From: Candidatus Nealsonbacteria bacterium
GTDB lineage: Bacteria > Patescibacteriota > Minisyncoccia > Minisyncoccales > JAGGXC01
Reading direction: 5' to 3'
Assembly: GCA_026396195.1 (NCBI GenBank)
Contig: JAPLXH010000012.1
Coordinates: 1-37,024, forward strand
Length of the DNA stretch: 37,024 nt
Shown here piece after piece: positions 16,532 to 24,751 of this stretch (within the stretch, counting starts at the first letter, position 1; each line of letters starts with the position of its first letter). A program made the translations under genes and the position numbers. The notes beneath the pieces are model-generated. The model was not told the DNA's origin and searched no databases. It saw nothing but the letters and a program-made list of their open reading frames with translations.

Positions 16532-17032
16532 ATGCAAAACCCAAGAAAAGAATTTAGTCAGCTTTACGACAATTATATAGACAAAATTTATAGGTTTATA
16601 TTTTTAAAAGTCAGTTCAATAGAAGTGGCTGAAGATTTAACTTCAGAAACCTTTTTGCGGGGTTGGGAGGTTTATGAAAACAGGGCCGATACCTTGGAAA
16701 ATCCCCAGGCATTTTTGTATCAAATTGCCCGTAATTTGGTAATTGACCATTATCGGCAAAAAGGCAAGAATCAATCAATTTCAGCCGACCAAACTCCTTT
16801 AATCGACCCAAGAATGAATTTAGAAAAAAGCGCTGAAAAAAACTCGGATTTAATGAATATCCGCCACGCTATCACTGACTTAAGAGACGACTATCAAAAC
16901 GTTCTTATTTGGCACTATTTAGATGATTTTTCAATAAAAGAAGTGGCTAAATTAATGGATAAATCCGAGGAAAATACCAGGGTTTTGCTTCATCGGGCAT
17001 TGAAGTCCTTAAAAAAAACCATTCAAAGCTAA
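16532..17032 (+). CDS. ECF-type RNA polymerase sigma factor
   Basis: A 166-residue sigma-70 family factor with only regions 2 and 4. Region 2 is at about 8-80 (YDNYIDKIYRFIF, then VAEDLTSETFLRGWEVYEN and PQAFLYQIARNLVIDHYRQK). Region 4 is at about 108-165 (AITDLRDDYQNVLIWHYLDDFSIKEVAKLMDKS then NTRVLLHRALKSLKK), the -35-binding helix-turn-helix. It directs RNA polymerase to specific promoters. The next gene encodes a membrane DUF5667 protein, which occupies the usual position of an anti-sigma factor. The nearest downstream targets are the large surface-layer-like gene and its secreted neighbours. Confidence 0.92.
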   Translation: MQNPRKEFSQLYDNYIDKIYRFIFLKVSSIEVAEDLTSETFLRGWEVYENRADTLENPQAFLYQIARNLVIDHYRQKGKNQSISADQTPLIDPRMNLEKSAEKNSDLMNIRHAITDLRDDYQNVLIWHYLDDFSIKEVAKLMDKSEENTRVLLHRALKSLKKTIQS

Positions 17033-17040
17033 ATTCGGAC

Positions 17041-17062
17041 ATCCGATATTATATCCGATATT
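17041..17062. repeat. Tandem ATCCGATATT repeat
   Basis: ATCCGATATT at 17041-17050 and again at 17053-17062, separated by AT. Together with TCGGA just upstream (17035-17039) it also forms a short inverted repeat. It lies in the 78-base gap between the sigma factor and DUF5667 genes and could be a protein-binding site. Confidence 0.45.
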
Positions 17063-17110
17063 CCTTTAAAATAAGTGTAATAAACAGCACTTTTTTCCGT
17101 CATAATTATA

Positions 17111-17932
17111 ATGAGGTCTGATATTCAATTAATTAAGAAAATAACCGAACTCAAGGCCATAAAACCCAGAAATGAATGGGTTATTTTGATGAAAAAAAAT
17201 ATATTGGCAGGGGAGCCGAATGCTCAATTAATCAAGAAAATAGTTGGGCTTAAAGCTATAAAACCCAGAGAAGAATGGGTTGTTTTGACTAAAAAAAATG
17301 TATTGGGATGGGAGCCGAAATTTGGTTTAAGTTTTATTTTTAAGCCCGCTTTTGCGAGCTTGGTTGTGATTTGTATGCTTGGAGGAATAGGGGTTTTTGC
17401 TAAGAGTTCCTTGCCTGGCGATTTACTTTATCCTGTTAAGAGAGTCGGGGAAAAAGTCGTTGTTTCTTTAATGCCGGAAAAATCAAGGTCAAACATCCAG
17501 CTTACGATTGCCAATGATAAATTAGAAAATATAGTCAAGGCGGTGGAGACTAATCAACCTAAAAAGATAATTCCCATAGTTAAGGAATATCAAGCAAATG
17601 TTTCGGAAGCAGCCCAGAATTTGAAAAAAGTAGCCAAAGCTGACATAAAAGACATAAAAGAAATTGTTCAAACCAATCAAACATTAGAAGAAAATAAGAA
17701 AAAAATAGAAGAGGTTTATGGAGTTCTCTTGGGAGACAACAAAGACCTAAACGAAGAAATAGACAGAGAAATGAATGATTTGGTTGAAACTTTTAATAAT
17801 GCTACTTTTTCTCAGTCCCAACAGGCAATTTTAGATCAGCTTAAAGAAGATTTGAAAAATAAGAATTATCCGGAAGTTTTCGATAAAATTGAATTATTGT
17901 TGCAAGCATTGCCAAGCAATCAGGAGAAATAG
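17111..17932 (+). CDS. DUF5667 membrane protein, probable anti-sigma factor
   Basis: A 273-residue protein probably controlling the sigma factor before it. Residues 5-37 and 38-70 are two copies of the same 33-residue unit (L-I-K-K-I-x-x-L-K-A-I-K-P-R-x-E-W-V), so the cytoplasmic part is a tandem duplication. A membrane helix follows at about 78-97, then the DUF5667 domain from about 100 (LPGDLLYPVKRVGEKVVVSL, then IQLTIANDKLENI), continuing as long helices outside. The topology, short N-terminal part inside and sensor outside, fits a transmembrane anti-sigma factor. No zinc-binding HxxxCxxC (ZAS) motif is present, so any sigma binding uses a different fold. The duplication also shows at the DNA level. 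Confidence 0.75.
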   Translation: MRSDIQLIKKITELKAIKPRNEWVILMKKNILAGEPNAQLIKKIVGLKAIKPREEWVVLTKKNVLGWEPKFGLSFIFKPAFASLVVICMLGGIGVFAKSSLPGDLLYPVKRVGEKVVVSLMPEKSRSNIQLTIANDKLENIVKAVETNQPKKIIPIVKEYQANVSEAAQNLKKVAKADIKDIKEIVQTNQTLEENKKKIEEVYGVLLGDNKDLNEEIDREMNDLVETFNNATFSQSQQAILDQLKEDLKNKNYPEVFDKIELLLQALPSNQEK

Positions 17933-17941
17933 AACGAATTC

Positions 17942-17970
17942 TTGAAACTGAAAGAACATTTTGGTATCAT
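17942..17970 (+). promoter_or_regulatory. Extended -10 promoter of the surface-layer-like gene
   Basis: TTGAAA (17942-17947), 17-base spacer ending in TGG, TATCAT (17965-17970). It starts 10 bases after the DUF5667 stop. A start near 17977 gives a leader of about 220 bases before the ATG at 18200. Confidence 0.6.
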
Positions 17971-17990
17971 TTTCATTTAACCATTGGAAA

Positions 17991-18164
17991 AATCGCTTTA
18001 CTCTTCGCGACTATTAGCTAAAGTCGTGAAGAAAAAGTCGTTATAAAAGGTCGAAAAACAAAAATACGACTTTGGCGATTAGAGTAAAATAATTAATAAG
18101 AATTCCTTGTTCTCTAGGACAAAAAAATAATTAAAAATTCCTAGAGAGAGGTCGACATAGGAAT
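17991..18164 (+). promoter_or_regulatory. Structured 5' leader of the surface-layer-like gene
   Basis: Two folded blocks. Block 1: TTTACTCT (17997-18004) pairs with AGAGTAAA (18081-18088), or alternatively AATCGC (17991-17996) with GCGATT (18075-18080); these cannot nest, so they are mutually exclusive or form a pseudoknot. Inside are AAAGTCGT at 18020 and 18034, its inverse ACGACTTT at 18066-18073, and a CGACT-TTAG/CTAA-AGTCG hairpin at 18011-18029. Block 2: TCTCTAGGA (18111-18119) pairs perfectly with TCCTAGAGA (18139-18147), below it ATTCCT-TGT (18102-18110) with ACA-AGGAAT (18155-18164). Long stable leaders are known to protect S-layer mRNAs. Confidence 0.6.
18046..18056 (+). promoter_or_regulatory. 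Leader motif AAAGGTCGAAA, copy 2
   Basis: Same 11-mer as at 9034-9044 (minus) and 24713-24723. Here it lies in the loop between AAAGTCGT and ACGACTTT of the leader fold. Confidence 0.45.
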
Positions 18165-18199
18165 CAATAAAAATAACATTAAATATATACGAATAAATT

Positions 18200-21100
18200 A
18201 TGCCTAAAAAATTAATTGCGATTGCTTTAGTTTTAGCCGCGTCATTTGTGATTGCTGCTCCTACTAAAGCCTTAACATTGCAAGAACAAATCAATGCTTT
18301 ATTGGCTCAGATTCAGTTATTGCAAAATCAATTAGCTCAAGCTGGCGGAGGAACTGGTGCTGTTAGTTGTTCAATTACCAGTTTTACCAGCAACCTTAGC
18401 CAAGGAGCAACAGGTGATAGTGTAAAATGTTTACAAATCATCTTGAACGCGAGTGCTGATACCCAGGTAGCTCAAAGCGGAGTTGGCGCTCCGGGAAGCG
18501 AAACCACTTACTTTGGTGCTTTAACCAAGGCAGCGGTTGTCAAATTCCAGAATAAATACGCCAGCGAAGTTTTGACTCCATTGGGATTAACTTCAGGAAC
18601 AGGTTTTGTTGGCGCTGCAACCAGAGCCAAATTAAACACCATGATTGGAACCAGTGGAACTGGTGGAATAGTTATACCGCCAATAACCGGATCTGCTCTC
18701 GGTGTATACTTGGCCGCTGACACCCCTGCTTCTGTTAACGTTGCTGCCGCAGCTAATGCTTACTTCACAAAGTTAAGCCTTTCTGCCGGAAGCAATGATG
18801 TGTCAATCACGAAATTATATGTAATTCATTCAGGTTTAAGCGCTTATACTGACCTTGAAAACGTCAAGATTGTTGACATGAACGGCGTTTACCAGGGAAG
18901 CGTAGGTAGCTTTAATACTGACCATCGAGCAGTCATAACTTTCACTCCTGCTTTAGTAATAAAAGCCGGACAAACCCAGAGTTATTATATCAGAGCCGGG
19001 TTTATTACCGGAACTACAGCCGGTAAAACAGCAGCCTTAGGCATTGCCGCTAAAGGCGACATTGTTTCTAATGCTGCAGATGTAACGGGTAGTTTCCCAG
19101 TTACGGGAAATGCCATGTCTGCTATAAGTTTGACTATCGGTAGCGTTGTTTTTTCTCAGGATGGCACTGTTGCCGACTCTAAACCCGATGCAGGCGACAC
19201 AGATGTAGTGCTTAACACCTTTAAAGCAGAGGTAGGCTCCACGGAAGACGTTACCATTGAGCAGATTACTGCTATAAAAGCAGGTACTGCTGCTTTAAGC
19301 GATACTAATAATATAGAATTATACGATGTTACGGCTGGAAAGACCTTGGGCACAGTAGCTGCTTGGAATGCCGAGGGCAGAGCCAGTTGGTCTAATTTGG
19401 GAATTGTTGTGAAGAGAGGAGAAACCCACCGATTTAAAATAATGGTGGACATTATCAGCGGATCCAGTTTAACCGTAAACGCTGATATTATTGATGGTAC
19501 TGATGTGTTGGTAACTGTTAAGGGAAATTCCTACGGTTTCTATGTAACGCCTACTGGTCCTGCTGCAAACTGGACTACAAGTTATAGAGGTATGGGTGGA
19601 AACAACCAGACCATTAACGCAGGCGCACTTACTATATCTAAATCCACAGTTACTCCAGCTACGGGCAATATTGCTCCATCCAGCGACCAAAAATTAACAG
19701 TTTTTGACTTTGCAGCCAAAGGCGAAGAAATTAAAATTTCTAGTCTTACTCTTACTTTCACCACTACTACTTTTGATTCTGATCAAATTACCAATATTAA
19801 AGTTTATGATGAAAATGATAATATCGTAGCTGGCCCCAAAGACCTTGCCGGAGTAGCTGCAGTAGCTTTCACTGATACTTTTATTGTTCCTGTTGGAACT
19901 CATAAGTATACAGTAAAGGCTAAAATAGCCAGCGATTCGAGCACAGGAGACACCGTAAAGGTTGGAATAGCTGCTCCCGGCACCGATGTTGTTGCTACAG
20001 GAATGACCACCCATGACTCAATTACTCCTACTCCTGCTGCGACTGCAGTAAACGGCAATGTTCAAACAGTTGCTGCCGGCGACTTAGTAGTAACTACTCT
20101 TTCTCAGCCTGTTGCCAGAACTATAGCAATAGGGATACACGACTTTGTCTGGATGACAGCCAATTTAAATGCCGGTGCTTCCGGTGAAGATGTTTCAGTT
20201 ACTGCTATAACAGTATTAGATACTGCATCTTCTACTGATGGTTTAAGCGATATTGACAATGCCGAGCTTTGGGCTGATTTGACTTCAGCTAATAGTGAGC
20301 GCGGTGATATCTATGAAACCAAGATAACCGATACAGAACAGCCAGCCACCACTTCTGCTTCAACTTATGCCTTTACTTTGACTAGCCCTCTTAAGATTGC
20401 CAAGGGCACCTTTGTAAAGATTGCTTTTGTGGCTGACTTATCTACCGGTGCAGCTCAAAAGGATGAACACACAATAAATGTAAACCCCGCAGAGAATAGT
20501 GTAACTGCCGCCGGAGTTGATACTGGCGCGACAATTACCGTTGCCGCACCTACTGGTGGCGGTCAGAAGATGACCACGAAAACAAGCGGTCTTATAACAC
20601 TAACGATTGACCCCTCTTCACCTTCGACTGATATTGTTCTTGACGAAACCGATATGGTAACCTTAGCTGTCTTTAAATTAGCAGCTGATAATGTTGAAAA
20701 CTTTGACTTAGACGCTGTTAAGATTAATAACGCTGGTGTACACGACGGAATAGATACTTTCTACTACTATGCCGGTAAAAGCACTCTTACCTTACTTGGA
20801 ACAGCCGTAGGCGGTGAGACAGCTGAAATACAAGTACCCGATGGTTTGGTAACCATTCCCGCCAACGACTATACTTTACTGACCATAAAAGGTAAGACCG
20901 CTAATGTTGACGGAACAGCTGTTGTAAACGGCGACGACATCAACATTTCCATTCAGGCACTTGCTGACATAGACTTTACTGGTTTAGCTTCTGGTGCAGC
21001 GGTCAACCCATCCGCGACTACAGTTACTACTGTTGCCGCTGTTCATAACTTATACGAGAGTTATCCGAAATTCAGTGTTGACGCCGCTTCTCCTTCAGGC

Positions 21101-21541
21101 ACTTTAATCCCAGGCGCTCAGACCTTGCTAGCCATTTTTGACATTAAAGCCATGGGAAACAAAGACATAACCTTTACTACAACCACAGTAAGCAACGCGT
21201 TATACTTCCAAGTAGCCAACTCCTTAAATAATAGTGTTTGGCTAACATTTAAAGATCAGGATGGTAACCTGTTAGATCCGATTATCTGGGCTTCTAACAC
21301 TAATGTTACGTTAAACTTTGCTACCAAAGACTTTGTTATTCCAGCCGGAGAAACCAGAAAATTGTATGTTTATGGAAGTACCACAGAATATACTGCCGCA
21401 GGAAAAAGTTTGCAGGTTTGGCTAGATGATGGCGGAACACAGATAGATTGGAGCATTAACTACGATGCTGTCGGAGGTTACGGTGAAGAAGCCATACTCT
21501 TCAAGGGTGATATCTATGCCGGTGCTCTAGTAAAGCCTTAA
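18200..21541 (+). CDS. S-layer-like surface protein with N-terminal peptidoglycan-binding domain
   Basis: A 1113-residue secreted protein and the largest gene here. A signal peptide (1-24, ending PTKA) is followed by a short Gln/Leu coiled coil (26-47) and a PG_binding_1 domain at about 58-147 with CLQIIL, YFGALTKAAVVKFQNKYASE and GTGFVGAATRAKLN. The remaining 950 residues are Ala/Thr/Val/Asp-rich, low in Cys and Lys, with successive beta-sandwich-like units of about 100-200 residues (for example TLTISKSTVTPATGNIAPSS-type starts). Composition and size fit an S-layer protein. The gene is visibly richer in GC and C-ending codons than its neighbours, suggesting codon bias for very high expression. 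It has its own promoter, long leader and strong terminator. Confidence 0.8.
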   Translation: MPKKLIAIALVLAASFVIAAPTKALTLQEQINALLAQIQLLQNQLAQAGGGTGAVSCSITSFTSNLSQGATGDSVKCLQIILNASADTQVAQSGVGAPGSETTYFGALTKAAVVKFQNKYASEVLTPLGLTSGTGFVGAATRAKLNTMIGTSGTGGIVIPPITGSALGVYLAADTPASVNVAAAANAYFTKLSLSAGSNDVSITKLYVIHSGLSAYTDLENVKIVDMNGVYQGSVGSFNTDHRAVITFTPALVIKAGQTQSYYIRAGFITGTTAGKTAALGIAAKGDIVSNAADVTGSFPVTGNAMSAISLTIGSVVFSQDGTVADSKPDAGDTDVVLNTFKAEVGSTEDVTIEQITAIKAGTAALSDTNNIELYDVTAGKTLGTVAAWNAEGRASWSNLGIVVKRGETHRFKIMVDIISGSSLTVNADIIDGTDVLVTVKGNSYGFYVTPTGPAANWTTSYRGMGGNNQTINAGALTISKSTVTPATGNIAPSSDQKLTVFDFAAKGEEIKISSLTLTFTTTTFDSDQITNIKVYDENDNIVAGPKDLAGVAAVAFTDTFIVPVGTHKYTVKAKIASDSSTGDTVKVGIAAPGTDVVATGMTTHDSITPTPAATAVNGNVQTVAAGDLVVTTLSQPVARTIAIGIHDFVWMTANLNAGASGEDVSVTAITVLDTASSTDGLSDIDNAELWADLTSANSERGDIYETKITDTEQPATTSASTYAFTLTSPLKIAKGTFVKIAFVADLSTGAAQKDEHTINVNPAENSVTAAGVDTGATITVAAPTGGGQKMTTKTSGLITLTIDPSSPSTDIVLDETDMVTLAVFKLAADNVENFDLDAVKINNAGVHDGIDTFYYYAGKSTLTLLGTAVGGETAEIQVPDGLVTIPANDYTLLTIKGKTANVDGTAVVNGDDINISIQALADIDFTGLASGAAVNPSATTVTTVAAVHNLYESYPKFSVDAASPSGTLIPGAQTLLAIFDIKAMGNKDITFTTTTVSNALYFQVANSLNNSVWLTFKDQDGNLLDPIIWASNTNVTLNFATKDFVIPAGETRKLYVYGSTTEYTAAGKSLQVWLDDGGTQIDWSINYDAVGGYGEEAILFKGDIYAGALVKP

Positions 21542-21605
21542 TAGATTATCAGGAATGAATCCATCCGCGCATTCTTTCTTGTGGGAGATTGCGTGAGGTG
21601 AACTG

Positions 21606-21639
21606 GAACTCCCCGATTTTTATCGGGGAGTTCTTTTTT
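21606..21639 (+). terminator. Rho-independent terminator after the surface-layer-like gene
   Basis: Perfect 12-pair stem GAACTCCCCGAT (21606-21617) / ATCGGGGAGTTC (21622-21633) with a TTTT loop, then TTTTTT. Confidence 0.92.
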
Positions 21640-21641
21640 AT

Positions 21642-21670
21642 TTGACAGGATTTTTTTTATTTTAGATAAT
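21642..21670 (+). promoter_or_regulatory. Sigma-70 promoter for the 350-residue secreted protein
   Basis: Perfect TTGACA (21642-21647), 17-base spacer and GATAAT (21665-21670), directly after the preceding terminator and 32 bases before the ATG. Confidence 0.7.
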
Positions 21671-21702
21671 TAAAGCAATATAAATTAATTTTAATATTTA
21701 AA

Positions 21703-22755
21703 ATGTTTCATAAAAAAATATTAATTTGTTTTTTTGTAATTGTCGCGGTATTTTTATTTTTTTCAATTTTAAAAACTGCGGAAGCAACAGTTGATACGAC
21801 CGGAGAAGTTTTTGTCACGGCCCAAGACGGCGGGAAAACCAGCGTTATGACTGATGAAGAAACAGGGGCTTCAATAGAGTTGCTGCCCTTTGCCATAGAT
21901 TCCAACGCTACCTTAAAAATTAATTTAAAATACAGGACAGACCCCTTGTTTTCCAGCCAAATAAGCGCAATTCCGTTAGAAAAAAATATTATCGGAAGAT
22001 ATTTTTATAGTTTTACCGCCATTGTTTGGGGCACGGAAATAGAAAGTTTCAACAAGCCGGTTATTTTAAATTTAACTTACAAGGACAATCAAATCGAAAC
22101 GCTTGATGAGTTAACTCTATCTATAAATTATTGGGACTCAATTTCTTCTAAGTGGGTCGCTTTGGCTAGCGCAGTTGATTCCAGTAATAATATTTTAACT
22201 GCCACTACCACCAATTTGAATTATTTCCGGCCGACCGCCACTGCCGATAAAATATCTTTATTTACTATTTTTGGCGAAGCTAAAAAGCCAGAATCAACAA
22301 CAACTGAAGAACTGGTTCAAGAAAAAGAGCCGGAAATTCCGCCAACCAGCCAAGAGAAACCAATCAGCCAGATGACCATTGAAGAATTACAAAAAAAGAT
22401 TATTGAAGTTTTGAATCAGGTCAATGTTTTGAAAACCCAGCTCTCTGAAATTAAAGTCAAAAGTATTTATGAAGGAATTCCCGATAACTTTGCTTTTAAA
22501 AATAATCTTAAATACGGCCAAAATTCAGAGGAAATAAAATATCTCCAAATTATTCTTAAAAAGGAAATCGGTTCTCCTGATTATCCCGAAAGTCTCTCTG
22601 TTACCAATTGGTTCGGTCCCATTACCCGCCAATGCGTTATAAGATTTCAGGAAAAATATTCTTTTGAAATTTTAAAACCTTTGTTTTTGGAAAAAGGAAC
22701 AGGATTGGTGGGGGAAAAAACAAGAGAAAAACTCAATTATTTATTGGGGAAATAG
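21703..22755 (+). CDS. Secreted protein with C-terminal helix plus peptidoglycan-binding module
   Basis: A 350-residue exported protein. The signal peptide spans about 1-28 (KTAEA end). Residues about 29-195 form an unrecognised beta-rich domain (VFVTAQDGGKTSVMTDEETGASIEL; NKPVILNLTYKDN; WDSISSKWVAL), with a ZU5-like feel in the way it describes fixed strands and a W-x-x-L ending, but this is not certain. A Glu/Pro/Thr linker is followed by the helix QMTIEELQKKIIEVLNQV and a PG_binding_1 domain at about 265-349 (NWFGPITRQCVIRFQEKYSFE; GTGLVGEKTREKLN). The same helix-plus-domain module recurs in the genes at 22874 and 25266. Confidence 0.78.
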   Translation: MFHKKILICFFVIVAVFLFFSILKTAEATVDTTGEVFVTAQDGGKTSVMTDEETGASIELLPFAIDSNATLKINLKYRTDPLFSSQISAIPLEKNIIGRYFYSFTAIVWGTEIESFNKPVILNLTYKDNQIETLDELTLSINYWDSISSKWVALASAVDSSNNILTATTTNLNYFRPTATADKISLFTIFGEAKKPESTTTEELVQEKEPEIPPTSQEKPISQMTIEELQKKIIEVLNQVNVLKTQLSEIKVKSIYEGIPDNFAFKNNLKYGQNSEEIKYLQIILKKEIGSPDYPESLSVTNWFGPITRQCVIRFQEKYSFEILKPLFLEKGTGLVGEKTREKLNYLLGK

Positions 22756-22784
22756 TCTTTTTTAAAAAAGAAGGGAGAAAGCAG

Positions 22785-22807
22785 CTTCTTCAAGAAAGAA
22801 GATTTTT
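22785..22807 (+). terminator. Weak Rho-independent terminator
   Basis: CTTCTT (22785-22790), 5-base loop, AAGAAG (22796-22801), then ATTTTTT and another T-run. The stem is only six pairs and AT-rich. Confidence 0.5.
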
Positions 22808-22873
22808 TGTTATTTTTTTAAAAAATATGTTAATATAATTTTAATAAGTTTTCGGCAGTTTATTTTTTATTTT

Positions 22874-24664
22874 ATGGCAAGAAGCAATTCTTTTAAAAAA
22901 ATTTTATTTTTAGCATTATTTTTGGTTTTTTTAAGTTTACCTTTTTTTAGCTTTGCCGACGACTCTTTGGGACAGAAGAAAGAGTTTTTTATCGAGCCTT
23001 CTTATGACATTAACAACAGAGATAAAATAAGCGCAACTTTGAGAGTGAGTACAAACCAAATTTATTTTTATGTTGAAGATGAATGGTGGGATAAATTCGG
23101 AACAAGCAAGGAAGCAGAAATCAAATCGGCTCTTATTTCTCTTTCCCAGTTTTTTCAGGATAAAACTTATCCCATTTTAACTTCAACTTTCGGTTCGGAA
23201 TGGAAACCCGGAATAGATAAGGACAATAGGATTGCTGTTCTTTTTCACTCAATGAAAGAAGAGGCGGCCGGTTATTTTAAAGCCAACGACGAATATCCCA
23301 AGTTACAGGCCCAGAATTCTAATGAGAGGGAAATGGTTTATTTAAATACAAAAAACATTATAAGCCCTTTGTCTAAAATTTTTCTTGCTCATGAATTTTT
23401 GCATTTGATTACCTTTAACCAAAAAGAAAAAAAATACGGCGTGACAGAAGATACTTGGCTGAATGAAGCCAGGGCCGAATATACTCCAATGCTTATTGGC
23501 CCTGACAGCGATTACCAAAAGAGCTATTTGGGAGAAAGAGTAAATATTTTTTTAGACAATCCTTCAGATTCTTTAACTGAATGGAACGGAGGTGTTGCTG
23601 ATTACGGGGCCCTGAATCTTTTTACTTATTATTTAGTTGAGAAATACGGCGTTAAAATTTTAATAGACTCTCTCAATTCAAAGGAAACCGGCATAAAAAG
23701 CCTAGATGAGGTTTTAATCAAAAACGGCTTTAAAGATAATTTTTCCCGGATTTTTACCGATTGGACCCTTGCAGTGTTCGTTAACGATTGTTCTTTTGGT
23801 GAAAAATATTGTTACCAGAATAAAAGCTTAAAATTTATCCGAGTAATGCCCTCGATTAATTTTTTACCTTTTGGGTCCAAAAGTAATTTAATCGTTAACC
23901 AAAGCACGAAAGATTGGTCGGGCAATTGGGTCAAGTTTATTGGAGGAAAGGGGATTCTGAAGATTGAATTTATCGGAAAATCAGATAAATTATTTAAAAT
24001 TCCTTATCTTTTAAAGGATATCTCCGGCAAATATATTCTTAACTTTTTGCAGCTTGATGAAAATCAAAAAGGGGAGATTTTAATTCCAGGATTTTTAACG
24101 GAAATCAGCTCAATTACTTTGATTCCTTCAGCCCAAAGCAAAACTTCAGGGTTTTCAAACACTGAACTTGAGACTTATTTTTCCTGGTCTGCCTCCATTG
24201 TCAGCGAACAAGAATTAAAAGAAGAATCAGACTCAATATATTTGGAAAAACCCCTTTCAAGTATGACTAAAGAAGAAATTTCAAATAAAATAGTCGAACT
24301 TGTTGAATTAATAAATCAGCTTAGAAGCCAGCTCGCCACCCTTGGGACGGATAAAGAAACAGAATCCGAGGTTCCTGTTCCTTTTCCCTGCGGAAGATTC
24401 GAAGAAGACCTTTCCTATGGATTAATAGATAGTCCTAAAGTTAACTGTCTTCAAGAGTTTCTAAAATCTCAAGGAGATGATATTTATCCCGAAGGCTTGA
24501 TAACAGGAAATTTTCTTTCTTTAACCAAGTCTGCTGTTATTCGCTTTCAGGAAAAATATGCTGACAGTATATTAATTCCCTTAGGATTAAAAGAGGGGAC
24601 TGGTTTTGTAGGAGTTGCAACCCGCGCCAAAATCAATGAACTTCTTCAAAATAAAAATTTTTAA
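22874..24664 (+). CDS. Secreted putative zinc metalloprotease with peptidoglycan-binding module
   Basis: A 596-residue exported protein. Signal peptide at about 1-28 (SFFSFA-type end). Residues about 30-300 resemble secreted gluzincin-like peptidases (M6/M30-type): HEFLH at 173-177 is an HExxH zinc site, followed 20 residues later by NEARAEY with Glu198 and Glu202 as candidate third ligand. W-x-x-G-V-x-D-Y-G-A-L-N-L-F further on is typical of such domains. Residues about 330-450 look like a beta-sandwich. The C-terminus has SSMTKEEISNKIVELVELI plus PG_binding_1 at about 505-590 (LTKSAVIRFQEKYADS). It may process surface proteins of the cell or of a host. A perfect AT-rich -10 (TATAAT 22834-22839) lies upstream. 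Confidence 0.75.
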   Translation: MARSNSFKKILFLALFLVFLSLPFFSFADDSLGQKKEFFIEPSYDINNRDKISATLRVSTNQIYFYVEDEWWDKFGTSKEAEIKSALISLSQFFQDKTYPILTSTFGSEWKPGIDKDNRIAVLFHSMKEEAAGYFKANDEYPKLQAQNSNEREMVYLNTKNIISPLSKIFLAHEFLHLITFNQKEKKYGVTEDTWLNEARAEYTPMLIGPDSDYQKSYLGERVNIFLDNPSDSLTEWNGGVADYGALNLFTYYLVEKYGVKILIDSLNSKETGIKSLDEVLIKNGFKDNFSRIFTDWTLAVFVNDCSFGEKYCYQNKSLKFIRVMPSINFLPFGSKSNLIVNQSTKDWSGNWVKFIGGKGILKIEFIGKSDKLFKIPYLLKDISGKYILNFLQLDENQKGEILIPGFLTEISSITLIPSAQSKTSGFSNTELETYFSWSASIVSEQELKEESDSIYLEKPLSSMTKEEISNKIVELVELINQLRSQLATLGTDKETESEVPVPFPCGRFEEDLSYGLIDSPKVNCLQEFLKSQGDDIYPEGLITGNFLSLTKSAVIRFQEKYADSILIPLGLKEGTGFVGVATRAKINELLQNKNF

Positions 24665-24712
24665 AGTTATCCACAGCGTAAATTTTTCGTAGATAAACTA
24701 AAATAAAGCCAT

Positions 24713-24723
24713 AAAGGTCGAAA
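24713..24723 (+). promoter_or_regulatory. Leader motif AAAGGTCGAAA, copy 3
   Basis: Same 11-mer as at 18046-18056 and 9034-9044 (minus), here 28 bases before the ATG at 24752. It is preceded by CATA and followed by AGACTAAAT. Confidence 0.45.
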
Positions 24724-24751
24724 AGACTAAATATTTTTTAAATTAGGTTTT

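Noticed and set aside
24667-24675. TTATCCACA, a perfect DnaA-box match.
   Set aside because: It is a single copy with no cluster, no dnaA/dnaN gene and no AT-rich unwinding region of note; a single 9-mer is expected by chance in AT-rich DNA of this length.
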